Shown: positions 8,591 through 16,528 of the stretch, piece after piece | Layout of the letters: every line of letters begins with the position of its first letter | Numbering within the stretch: the first letter of the stretch is position 1 | Origin: UBA4207 sp964352405 | GTDB taxonomy: Bacteria > Bdellovibrionota > Bacteriovoracia > Bacteriovoracales > Bacteriovoracaceae | Length of the DNA: 64,000 nt | Direction: 5' to 3' | NCBI GenBank assembly: GCA_964352405.1 | Contig: CAYGRY010000001.1 | Location: 105,262 to 169,261 of the forward strand | Program-made: the position numbers and the translations under genes | The notes under the pieces: model-generated | The model's database searches: none | The model's input: the letters and a program-made list of their open reading frames with translations, nothing else | Told to the model about the DNA's origin: nothing

Positions 8591-11500
8591 TTAGTATTTT
8601 TTCCTTGAGACAAGACTATAAAAACAAGGAATTACAACCAGTGTCAAAAGGGTTGATAGAAGAACACCGCCTATCACTGCGAGTGCCAAAGGAACTCGCG
8701 TCTCAGATCCAGCACCAGTTCCTATGGCCGCAGGAATTGTCCCTACAACTGTTGAAACTGAGGTCATGACAATTGGTCTTAGTCGAATAGGACAAGCTTC
8801 AAGCAAGGCTTCTTTAATCTCTAAACCTTGAGATCTCAGCTGGTTCGTAAAATCAACCAGGATAATAGAGTTCTTTTTTACAATCCCCATGAGAAGAACT
8901 ATCCCAATCATGGAATAGATATTTAGAGACTGACCACCAAGCCAAAGTGCGATGATCGCTCCTGTAATAGAAAAAGGAAGAGCCAATAAAACAGTTAATG
9001 GGTGAACAAAGCTATTAAACTGACTTGCAAGAACCATATAGGCAATCAAAATACCAATCATAAAAACAAAGATTAATCCACCAGAGGATTCATCAAAGGC
9101 TTTTGAAGAACCCGATGATTCTAGAACATATCCTTCAGGAAGAATTTTAGTGATTTCATTTCTAAGAGTCGTTATCACTTGTGCTTGCGAAACACCTTTT
9201 TCAAGGTTGCCGTAAATCTGAATAGCACGAGCACGATCAGTTCTATTAATTGAAAGCATCCCTTTGCCTTCTACAATTTTCGTCACTTCTCCTAAAGGAA
9301 TGAGCTCCCCTCTGTTATTTCGAATCATAATTTGAGAAAGATCCTTAATCTCTTTAAAAGCTTCGTCTCTTACCTTGACTCGGATATCATAACGACGTCC
9401 ACCTTTGGCAAACTTACCGGCCACAACACCCGCAATCATCGATTGAATCGTACGCCCGATATCATTAATAGAAACACCTCGCTCAATCGCTTTTTCACGA
9501 TCAGGAATAATTTGAATCTCAGGAATAACACCTTTAAAGTCAGTGTCAGCGTCTGTCATTAATTTCGACTCAAGCATTATATCTTTGGCTTTCTCAGAAA
9601 GCGAAATCAAGGTATCCCAATCAGGACCTTTTAAAGAAAACTCCACTGGATAACTTCGTCCTGCCGAAAATCCTCGAAGAGATGGATCTGAAACAATAGC
9701 AAAAATACCTTTAACTTGAGAGAGATCTTTCTTTAGCGATACTGCAAATTCTTGTTGAGTGAGCGCTCTTCCAAGCTCTGGATCAATTGGTCTATCTTTA
9801 TAGTCTTTCAAGGTAACGTAAGAGTTTGCTGAGTTAGACTGACCACCTCCAAATCCCCCAACGGCGACAAGGTAGCGATCAATTTCTTTTTTGCGTAGTA
9901 GAATTTCTTCTATCTCGCGAGTTTTTTTATCTGTAAATTCTAAAGAACTACCAGATTTTGTTTTTAGGATAATAAAGAGTCTTGATTGATCTTGAGGAGG
10001 AATAAATTCTCGGTTTAATTGCATCGAAGCTGGGATAACCGTCAGAAAGACTAAAAGAGCAACAACGAGAGTTTTCACTCTATTTTCTAAACACCAAGTA
10101 AGAACTCTAAGATAAAAAGCTTCTAGCTTCGCCATCAGTTTATCAATTGTTCTCTTTCCTTGATTCTTATCTTCTTTTAGAAAAAGCGAAGATCTCATTG
10201 GAGTTAGTGTGACTGCATCCACAAAAGAAAAAGCAATGGCGGCGGTTATCGTTAAAGCAAACTGGAAGAAATACTTACCGACGATACCTGGGATAAAACC
10301 AATAGGAAGAAAGATAGCGATAATAGCAATGGAGGCTGTTAAGGCGGCAAAAGCAATCTCTTGTGTCCCTTCTAGAGCAGCTTTAACTTTATCTTTAAGC
10401 GTTTGATATTTTCTCGTGATATTTTCGAGAATCATAATATTATCATCAACGATGAGCCCTACGGCTAATGTTAGGCCAAGCATCGTAAATGTGTTTAAGG
10501 TAAAACCAAAGAGTTTAAGCGCTAAAAATGTTCCAATGATGGCCGTTGGAATAGATAGAACAACGTTAAGAGTCGCAGACCAAGAACCAAGGAAGATCCA
10601 AACAACCAAAGCCGTTAGGACGGCCGAGTAGATCAAAGTCATCTGAAGTTCATCTGAAGACTGCTTAATAAATACTGTTAGGTCGAAGTTCACGCCCATT
10701 CCCATATCTTCAGGAATAAACTTTTTAACTTCTTCCATTCTAGCTTTAACGCCATCGCCAACTTCAACAGAATTGGAACCTCGTTGTTTTCTAATCCCGA
10801 TACTTAAAGATGACTTACCATTAACACGGTTAATTCTAGAGATATCGGCCAAGCCATCTTCAATCACAGCGACTCGACTCAAAGGAATTGGACTAAAGTT
10901 AATGCCTCCACCACGCTGATTAATTGAAAGCATTGAGAACTCTTCTACAGTTAAAGCTTCTCCTAAAGTCCTTACGTTAAATTCAGTTGTAGGTGTTTCA
11001 AAAATACCCGAAGGGATTTCTGAATGTTCTTTAGAGATCGCATTCACTACATCCAAAGGCGTTAAATCGTAGCGACGTAACTCTTTTTCTTTTAGCCAGA
11101 CACGTAGATTGGGATCAATATAGCCGCCAAGAATAACTTCAGAGACACCTTCAACTGTTTGAAAACGATCTTTAATATTATCTCTGACGTAAGTCATAAG
11201 ATCTTTTCTGGACATGGAATCAGAAGTAATAGAAAGCCAAAGGATTGGTTGATCTTCTGGGTTAGACTTTCGAATAACGGGTGCTTCAACTCCTGTAGGC
11301 AATCGGCGCTGAGCCTGACCCATAATTGATTGAATCTCTTGAACAGCGATATCAATGTCTTTATCGAGATTAAATTCAAGCGAGACTCTCGCACTTCCTC
11401 GTCTTGCTTCACTAGTCATGCTTTTGATGCCCTCGACTCCAAGAAGCGCACTTTCAACAGCATCAAGAATGTCTAGTTCAACAACTTCAGGCGCAGCTCC

Positions 11501-11656
11501 TTCCCAGTCTAGAGAAATACTAACGACAGGAAAGTCGATATCTGGACGTTCACTGATGCCTAAACTTTTAAATGCAATGGCACCAAAAATAATAAAGGAT
11601 GCCATGATCATCCATGCAAAAACAGGCCTTTTGACTGCGACTTCAGTTATTTTCAA
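8591..11656 (-). CDS. RND-type efflux transporter (HAE1 group)
   Basis: Inner-membrane proton-driven pump of about 1021 residues with the 12-helix, two-large-loop layout of AcrB/MexB. GLTLAVGLIVDDNIMILEN carries the paired Asp of TM4, and the second half has VLLMGIVKKNSIILVDF and TIPAAIGTGAGSETR, all typical of HAE1 pumps. The substrate is unknown. The start is probably the TTG at 11656 with GGAG 6 bases upstream, inside the end of the TolC-like gene (14-base overlap); a TTG at 11710 would give an unlikely longer N-terminus. No membrane-fusion adaptor is encoded nearby. Confidence 0.93.
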   Translation of the reverse strand: MKITEVAVKRPVFAWMIMASFIIFGAIAFKSLGISERPDIDFPVVSISLDWEGAAPEVVELDILDAVESALLGVEGIKSMTSEARRGSARVSLEFNLDKDIDIAVQEIQSIMGQAQRRLPTGVEAPVIRKSNPEDQPILWLSITSDSMSRKDLMTYVRDNIKDRFQTVEGVSEVILGGYIDPNLRVWLKEKELRRYDLTPLDVVNAISKEHSEIPSGIFETPTTEFNVRTLGEALTVEEFSMLSINQRGGGINFSPIPLSRVAVIEDGLADISRINRVNGKSSLSIGIRKQRGSNSVEVGDGVKARMEEVKKFIPEDMGMGVNFDLTVFIKQSSDELQMTLIYSAVLTALVVWIFLGSWSATLNVVLSIPTAIIGTFLALKLFGFTLNTFTMLGLTLAVGLIVDDNIMILENITRKYQTLKDKVKAALEGTQEIAFAALTASIAIIAIFLPIGFIPGIVGKYFFQFALTITAAIAFSFVDAVTLTPMRSSLFLKEDKNQGKRTIDKLMAKLEAFYLRVLTWCLENRVKTLVVALLVFLTVIPASMQLNREFIPPQDQSRLFIILKTKSGSSLEFTDKKTREIEEILLRKKEIDRYLVAVGGFGGGQSNSANSYVTLKDYKDRPIDPELGRALTQQEFAVSLKKDLSQVKGIFAIVSDPSLRGFSAGRSYPVEFSLKGPDWDTLISLSEKAKDIMLESKLMTDADTDFKGVIPEIQIIPDREKAIERGVSINDIGRTIQSMIAGVVAGKFAKGGRRYDIRVKVRDEAFKEIKDLSQIMIRNNRGELIPLGEVTKIVEGKGMLSINRTDRARAIQIYGNLEKGVSQAQVITTLRNEITKILPEGYVLESSGSSKAFDESSGGLIFVFMIGILIAYMVLASQFNSFVHPLTVLLALPFSITGAIIALWLGGQSLNIYSMIGIVLLMGIVKKNSIILVDFTNQLRSQGLEIKEALLEACPIRLRPIVMTSVSTVVGTIPAAIGTGAGSETRVPLALAVIGGVLLSTLLTLVVIPCFYSLVSRKKY

Positions 11657-12878
11657 AAGAATCTCCAAGTAATGTGATGAGCCTGTAGTAGTCTTGATTT
11701 CGACTCGCAATAAGATTGTTAAGACGTGAGCGACTTTCCGTATACTGACTTAACGCTTGTAAAACTTCTAAGTTATTCACAAGACTTAATCCGTAATCTT
11801 TAAGTTGAATATTATAGTTTTGTTTATTTAAAGAAACTGCTTTTTCAAAACTATCAATTTGCTGATTAGCCGAAGTAATTGAATTGTATAAGATTTTGAT
11901 ATCTCTATCTAAACCTTGTTTAAGATATCTAGCATCACTCTCAGCCACTAGTCTTGCTTGTGATGCTTGCTTAATATTTGAATAGGTTTTACCGCTTTCA
12001 AAAAGAGGCAACGTTAACGATACCGTTACGGCCCAATCCGAGCCATTATTATTAAAACTCTCACGATCAACAAAGTATTCACCTTTTAAATCTACAGTTG
12101 GCCAATGATCACCCTTCGCAATTTTAATATCTTCATGAGCATTTTCTAAATTCAATTGTTGAATTTTAAGGCTTGGGGATTCGTCGACTTTGGTTAGATA
12201 ACTCTCAAGAGGCTTCAACTTTAACTTTGCCTCTAGCCGCTCTAAATCAACGTCAGTTGCAAATCCTGTTAAGAATGAAAAATATTGGCGTGAGGAAACA
12301 AAGTTTGCCCGAGCAGCTTCTAGTGCTGTTAGATTACTAGCCACCAACGCTTGAGCAGATACTAACTCGCCTTGACGTGATCGACCTGTTTTAACTCTTT
12401 TTTGAAGAAACTCGACTCGCTTTTGAGAAAGAGTATGAATTTCTTTTGCTAGTTCGACTTCGTCAATTTGATATAGAACCTGAACGTAAGCTTTAGCAAC
12501 CTCATTGAGAAGCTCGCTTCTCGTAAAATCTAAATCGACCTTCGATTGGCTTAAAAGATTTTCTTGTTTTTGAAGAGTGCTGAATTCTTGAAATCCTGAG
12601 AAAAGGCGCTGAGTAACACCAACACTGACCGAGCGCTGTGACTCACGAAAAAAATTGGACTGAACGCCTGAAGCGTCTTGACGAGTATAGTTCGCATTTA
12701 AGGCAACTTGAGGCAGGGCCGCTCCCCTAAGCTGTTTATATTGAAATTCTTTTTGTTTAATTTGTGCCATCGACTTTTTGATAGGCTCTTGCTTTAAAGC
12801 AGCTTGATATGATTCGTATAAAGAAACTTTCGCAAAACATGAACTCGAAAGACTTAAAAACAATAAAAATAATTTCAT
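11643..12878 (-). CDS. TolC-family outer-membrane efflux protein
   Basis: Protein of 411 residues with a signal peptide (MKLFLLFLSLSSSCFA) and the duplicated long-helix architecture of OEP/TolC channels; the two halves contain the usual heptad-rich helices, for example VSAQALVASNLTALEAARANF and VLQALSQYTESRSRLN. It would form the outer-membrane exit duct for the RND pump, whose gene overlaps its 3' end. It begins 14 bases after the small anti-sigma candidate. Confidence 0.9.
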   Translation of the reverse strand: MKLFLLFLSLSSSCFAKVSLYESYQAALKQEPIKKSMAQIKQKEFQYKQLRGAALPQVALNANYTRQDASGVQSNFFRESQRSVSVGVTQRLFSGFQEFSTLQKQENLLSQSKVDLDFTRSELLNEVAKAYVQVLYQIDEVELAKEIHTLSQKRVEFLQKRVKTGRSRQGELVSAQALVASNLTALEAARANFVSSRQYFSFLTGFATDVDLERLEAKLKLKPLESYLTKVDESPSLKIQQLNLENAHEDIKIAKGDHWPTVDLKGEYFVDRESFNNNGSDWAVTVSLTLPLFESGKTYSNIKQASQARLVAESDARYLKQGLDRDIKILYNSITSANQQIDSFEKAVSLNKQNYNIQLKDYGLSLVNNLEVLQALSQYTESRSRLNNLIASRNQDYYRLITLLGDSFENN

Positions 12879-12892
12879 AAATTTCTCTTAGG

Positions 12893-13192
12893 TTATAACT
12901 GAGTAGACCCTATCCATGCATATGTGTCTTCGGCTGAATCGAAATAGCCATCGCTCATAATAAATTCATATATTTCTTCATCTGAGATTGTTAGATTTTG
13001 TTGAGTGTTCTCGTTTTGCTGACGAACGAAAAAGATTGCCATTGCCATAGAACACGCAAGAAGTGCAATTTTCCACCCTTTAGGTGAGGAAGATTGATCT
13101 ATTTTGTATTTAATAGAAGCCCATTCACTTTTAGGAGTTTCTTTTAAACTTTGATCACTTTTTAATAAGTTTGTAATTTCTTTATCATCCAT
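12893..13192 (-). CDS. Small single-pass membrane protein, candidate anti-sigma factor
   Basis: Protein of 99 residues: a charged N-terminal half (MDDKEITNLLKSDQSLKETP), one membrane helix (about GWKIALLACSMAMAIFFV) and a C-terminal acidic tail that would be periplasmic. The ATG at 13192 has GGAG 6 bases upstream and overlaps the sigma-factor stop by 8 bases, so the two are translationally coupled. Position and topology fit an anti-sigma factor of the CnrY/short type, but no ZAS metal motif is visible. Assignment is by context only. Confidence 0.7.
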   Translation of the reverse strand: MDDKEITNLLKSDQSLKETPKSEWASIKYKIDQSSSPKGWKIALLACSMAMAIFFVRQQNENTQQNLTISDEEIYEFIMSDGYFDSAEDTYAWIGSTQL

Positions 13193-13718
13193 TTTGGACT
13201 CCAACATCTTTAACAAATTTCTCAAACGATTCTTTAGCGTAATGTAACCGAGACTTTACTGTCCCCTCTTTAACATCCACTAGCTGTGCAATCTCTTTTG
13301 TAGTGTAACCAAATTTATAAAACAAAACGAAGACCTCTCTTTGTTTATCATTAAGCTTAAGCAAGGCCTTCGTTATTAAATCTTCGGTCGCAATATCAGC
13401 CTTATTTGTATCAACCACTTGGAAATCATCAATATTAAGATCACTTTTATTTTTCTTTAAAAAATCATAAGTAACATTCATCGCTATTCTATAAATCCAA
13501 GTTTTAAAGCTCGCCTTATTTTCAAATGACTTAAAGTTTTTCCATGCCTTTAAGTACGTCTCTTGTACTAAATCATCGACTTGATGTGAGCGAATCATCC
13601 AGTAGATTGATGTTCTTACAAAGTCCTTAGTCTCTACGTAGTGAACCTCAAAATCCTCTAGCGTATTTTCATTTGAAAAAGCTAGAGGATTAAATAAGGT
13701 TTTTAACTTGGTTATCAC
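13185..13718 (-). CDS. ECF-type RNA polymerase sigma factor
   Basis: Protein of 177 residues with region 2 (QVDDLVQETYLKAWKNF, then SFKTWIYRIAMNVTYDFLKK) and region 4 (LLKLNDKQREVFVLFY, helix-turn-helix TTKEIAQLVDVKEGTVKSRL). Regions 1 and 3 are absent, as in ECF factors. It lies between a Spy/CpxP-like gene 9 bases upstream and a coupled membrane protein downstream, followed by the efflux genes. It probably directs transcription of its own operon from the promoter at 14191-14219. Confidence 0.93.
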   Translation of the reverse strand: MITKLKTLFNPLAFSNENTLEDFEVHYVETKDFVRTSIYWMIRSHQVDDLVQETYLKAWKNFKSFENKASFKTWIYRIAMNVTYDFLKKNKSDLNIDDFQVVDTNKADIATEDLITKALLKLNDKQREVFVLFYKFGYTTKEIAQLVDVKEGTVKSRLHYAKESFEKFVKDVGVQNG

Positions 13719-13727
13719 TTCAACAAC

Positions 13728-14147
13728 TCAATCTTCTTTATGTCTTCTATCTTTTTTCATATCCATAAATTTCTTACGCTGTTCTTGATTTAGTAGGTTC
13801 TTCATAAAGATCATTTTACTAAATCTAGCCTCTTTCATTTTTTCTTGTTCTGCCTGAAGCTTTGAATTTAGATCTTTAATCTGTTCATCAGAAGCACCAT
13901 TGATAAAAGCAATTTTAATATCTTCCTTCAATTGCTTAGTTTTTTTCCAATCTGGTCTCTCTTTTGTTTTATTAGCCTTCCTATGCTCTTTAAGAGTATC
14001 AATCTGTTCTTGTGTTAAATCTAACTGCTTCAAGACTTCACGAAACTTTCCGCCTTTACCCTCTCCATGCTTATCACCGAAGGAGTAAGCAGGACCTGAC
14101 AAGCACATTAGGAGCAAAGCCATAAATGGTAGTGATATCTTTCTCAT
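13728..14147 (-). CDS. Periplasmic Spy/CpxP-like protein
   Basis: Protein of 139 residues with signal peptide MRKISLPFMALLLMCLSGPAYS and an all-helical, highly charged mature part. Two LTxxQ-type motifs are present (LDLTQEQI, LLNQEQRKKF), the mark of the Spy/CpxP/CnrX fold. Family members are periplasmic stress sensors, chaperones or metal sensors. As first gene of the ECF operon it would be the sensor that controls the anti-sigma protein, as CnrX does. His residues are few (about residues 26, 54 and 136) and no Cys is present, so metal sensing is not evident. Confidence 0.82.
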   Translation of the reverse strand: MRKISLPFMALLLMCLSGPAYSFGDKHGEGKGGKFREVLKQLDLTQEQIDTLKEHRKANKTKERPDWKKTKQLKEDIKIAFINGASDEQIKDLNSKLQAEQEKMKEARFSKMIFMKNLLNQEQRKKFMDMKKDRRHKED

Positions 14148-14190
14148 TTTATAATCCTAGATAAATGTTAAGCTTTGCAAAGCATATATG

Positions 14191-14219
14191 TTAGACGCTT
14201 TAATGTTCAGGAAAGTTCA
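14191..14219 (-). promoter_or_regulatory. Putative ECF-sigma promoter of the Spy-sigma-efflux operon
   Basis: On the minus strand TGAACTT (14219-14213), a 16-base spacer and GTCTAA (14196-14191) closely match the general ECF/RpoE promoter form GGAACTT-N15/16-GTCTAA. A 12-base palindrome GCTTTGCAAAGC (14172-14183) follows near the expected transcription start, about 25 bases ahead of the Spy-like ATG. This suggests autoregulation by the sigma factor in the operon. Confidence 0.72.
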
Positions 14220-14251
14220 TTTTTTTTTAAGCTTGTATCTATCTATTTTTA

Positions 14252-14980
14252 TTAGAATTTCCAGAATAGACCTGCAGTAAATTGATCCTGTGAGCCATTA
14301 CCGCGTATACGATCAGCCTGAACATTTGTCTTTTTATTGATCTCACTATGACTGTACTTTAAAAGTAAGTTTCCACCATAGATCAGCTCTTTTTTAAAAT
14401 AGCTAACAAAATACTCTGTGTGCGCCATTCCTCCGACTGCACCAGCCCCATAAACATACTGGTTATTATCTCGGTCCCCATAACCTTGCCCAATACCAAC
14501 ACCAATAAATGGAATTAAATTTGTTGCAAGCTGAAGATATGAATAGCTGCCTTCGCTTCTTTTAACATCTCTATGATATTCGATTGAAGTATTGAAAAAC
14601 CACTTGTAGCGATATTCATATTTGATAAATGTATCGATAGTAGCGCTTCTGGTATTTTTAAAATCTTCATTCTGGCTCTTAAACTTGATGACCGGTCCAT
14701 TTGGTTCATTATCATCAAAGTAGGATGCACCAAGACTAATCTTGTTACCTTTTTGTATTTCGTAAAAAAAAGTTAAATTTGGCCCTGCAAGTGTGATGTG
14801 ATTGAAGAAAGTAAAACTTGGACCAGCCATCAATGTTGGCGAATCCCAAATCAACGCTCCTCGCCAAATACGTTTATGCGAGTAGAAGGCTCCAAGGTTA
14901 ATTTCAACCGCACCTTGATCAGCATAGACGACAAAAGGACTGAGTAAGGCAATAGCGATGATGATGATAATTTTGTGCAT
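14252..14980 (-). CDS. MipA/OmpV-family outer-membrane barrel protein
   Basis: Protein of about 242 residues beginning MHKIIIIIAIALLSPFVVYA (signal peptide) followed by alternating beta strands and a C-terminal strand ending in Phe (FTAGLFWKF), the usual outer-membrane assembly signal. Strand content such as INLGAFYSHKRIWRGA and LPFIGVGIGQGYGD fits MipA/OmpV. These proteins sit in the outer membrane as scaffold or small porins; the role here is unknown. The longer frame from 15019 adds an unlikely leader. Confidence 0.75.
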   Translation of the reverse strand: MHKIIIIIAIALLSPFVVYADQGAVEINLGAFYSHKRIWRGALIWDSPTLMAGPSFTFFNHITLAGPNLTFFYEIQKGNKISLGASYFDDNEPNGPVIKFKSQNEDFKNTRSATIDTFIKYEYRYKWFFNTSIEYHRDVKRSEGSYSYLQLATNLIPFIGVGIGQGYGDRDNNQYVYGAGAVGGMAHTEYFVSYFKKELIYGGNLLLKYSHSEINKKTNVQADRIRGNGSQDQFTAGLFWKF

Positions 14981-15066
14981 GATAAGCTCGCCAATTGATT
15001 TTGAGCAAAAGCCTATCACGTTAAAAGGAATTGAAGAATAGAAAATGAGTTATACAACTAACAATA

Positions 15067-15933
15067 TTATTTGAATATTTGAGGTTTTGGTTGCTCATCT
15101 AACCAAGAAAAAAAGTCTCGAAAGAATCCTTTATAATAATCAGATTCACGATCAAACTGACTCCAATTTCTATTGCTAACATTGAAGAGATCTACAGTAT
15201 TATAAACTTTACTTGACTCAGGCCCAAAGCGATTAGCCTCAGTGACAAAAAACATAAGTTCGCTACTAGTATTTTTAAATGTTTTCAGACTCTCCATCCA
15301 TTCATCATGAGGAACTAATCCAGTCACATTATCTATGACAAACCATTTTCCATTCTCGCCTCTAACCATATAGGCAACATGATGTCCCCAATTACCACTC
15401 ATCGGGCCGACGACCCAAATCTTTTTCATTGATTCAGGATGAACGCCTCGTCTTAAAGCATGAAAATGAGAAATAATAGCTCGACCAAAGCAATACCCTA
15501 AACTTACACCAGGCCTTTGGTATGGGCCATCGTTTCGAACACAAGGAGTGCTCGTCATATCATCGTATAGCTTTTGAGCTTGGGTTCTTGTCACTGTATT
15601 GACTCTGTCATCTAGCGGCTCAAGTGCACCATTGTCATCGTCCAGTAACTTTTTTAATTTCGTATTATTTTTTTTAATTTCTTGATTAGAAACTCTTGAT
15701 TGAATTGAAAAAAAACTTTCATCTCCATATAAATCTTCAACTTCAGATAAGCTTTTTGAAAAATGAAAACCAGTTGAGCCATACCCATTTGATTTTTGAG
15801 AATGGTAAACAACTTCACTAAGCAATTCATAGCAGCTGTGCCAAGAGGCAATCTTGCGCTCAACCCTCACCTGTGGAGCTTTCGTACAAGAGATGGCGAC
15901 GAGCAAAATAAGGAGAGGTATTACTCTTTTCAT
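15067..15933 (-). CDS. Putative protein-glutaminase-like lipoprotein
   Basis: Protein of 288 residues with a lipoprotein-type signal (LLILLVAISC, Cys16). Three motifs in order recall the Chryseobacterium protein-glutaminase family: LGYCFGRA (Cys148), WGHHVAYMV (His185) and WFVIDNVTG (Asp201), compared with GCYARA, YHVAILV and IIDP there. Spacing is close to that family. If correct it is a Cys-His-Asp amidase that deamidates protein glutamines, anchored on the cell surface or in the periplasm. The gene stands alone between the barrel gene and a cold-shock gene. Confidence 0.6.
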   Translation of the reverse strand: MKRVIPLLILLVAISCTKAPQVRVERKIASWHSCYELLSEVVYHSQKSNGYGSTGFHFSKSLSEVEDLYGDESFFSIQSRVSNQEIKKNNTKLKKLLDDDNGALEPLDDRVNTVTRTQAQKLYDDMTSTPCVRNDGPYQRPGVSLGYCFGRAIISHFHALRRGVHPESMKKIWVVGPMSGNWGHHVAYMVRGENGKWFVIDNVTGLVPHDEWMESLKTFKNTSSELMFFVTEANRFGPESSKVYNTVDLFNVSNRNWSQFDRESDYYKGFFRDFFSWLDEQPKPQIFK

Positions 15934-16105
15934 GCCTAAGTTATCGGTAAATCACGAAATAAACATGATTTCATGCTTTGAATCATTCATAAAATCAATA
16001 ACTTATGCGAGGTAAGACTTTCTTTTAGTCTTAATGGCCCATATACAGTATGCTTGCGTAAGGTTTTAAATGTTTAGAGCCCATCTTTTAAATATGAGGA
16101 AGTTC

Positions 16106-16300
16106 ATGAGTACAGGTAAAGTAAAGTTTTTTAATGATGCAAAAGGTTTTGGTTTTATTACTCCTGATGATGGAGGAAAAGATCTTTTTGTTCACACTAC
16201 AGCCGTGGAAAATGGACCAATCAGAGAAGGCGATAGCGTTGATTATCAAGTTGGCGAAGGTCAAAAAGGACCATGCGCAGTTAACGTTAAGAAATTATAA
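16106..16300 (+). CDS. CspA-family cold-shock protein
   Basis: Protein of 64 residues with RNP1 KGFGFI and RNP2-like LFVHTT, the full length of a single OB-fold cold-shock domain. It binds single-stranded RNA or DNA as an RNA chaperone. The start is the ATG at 16106 (MSTGKVKFFND) with GAGGAAG just upstream; an upstream in-frame ATG at 16070 gives a non-conserved leader. The leader contains a 7-bp hairpin TAAGACT/AGTCTTA (16013-16033). Confidence 0.95.
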   Translation: MSTGKVKFFNDAKGFGFITPDDGGKDLFVHTTAVENGPIREGDSVDYQVGEGQKGPCAVNVKKL

Positions 16301-16310
16301 AATTAAGATG

Positions 16311-16341
16311 GGCCTTTAATTTATTAAAGGCCTATTTTTTT
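16311..16341 (+). terminator. Rho-independent terminator of the cold-shock gene
   Basis: Ten-base complementary arms GGCCTTTAAT (16311-16320) and ATTAAAGGCC (16323-16332), so effectively an 8-bp stem, followed by a T-rich run. The 3' arm overlaps the stop codon of the small minus-strand gene. Confidence 0.88.
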
Positions 16342-16487
16342 GCAGCTGGCACTGTCTGAGCAGGCTGATCTTCATCAAAACTATCAATCATTTCCACTTT
16401 AGCCTTATTACTTTCATCCATTTTAGTTTTTGCGACGTACATACCTGCTAAAGCTATGATAATAAAAATGTATTTAATTTTTCCCAT
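16332..16487 (-). CDS. Small single-pass membrane protein, 51 aa
   Basis: Open frame from ATG at 16487: MGKIKYIFIIIALAGMYVAK forms one N-terminal membrane helix, followed by an acidic tail (MDESNKAKVEMIDSFDED) ending PAAKK. Composition and topology are those of a real small membrane protein. It fills the gap between the cold-shock gene and selO and is too short to appear in usual gene calls. The ribosome site is weak, and function is unknown. Confidence 0.55.
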   Translation of the reverse strand: MGKIKYIFIIIALAGMYVAKTKMDESNKAKVEMIDSFDEDQPAQTVPAAKK

Positions 16488-16528
16488 AACTTATCTTACA
16501 CCAAGATAGAGATAATCGGGTTCTTTTT

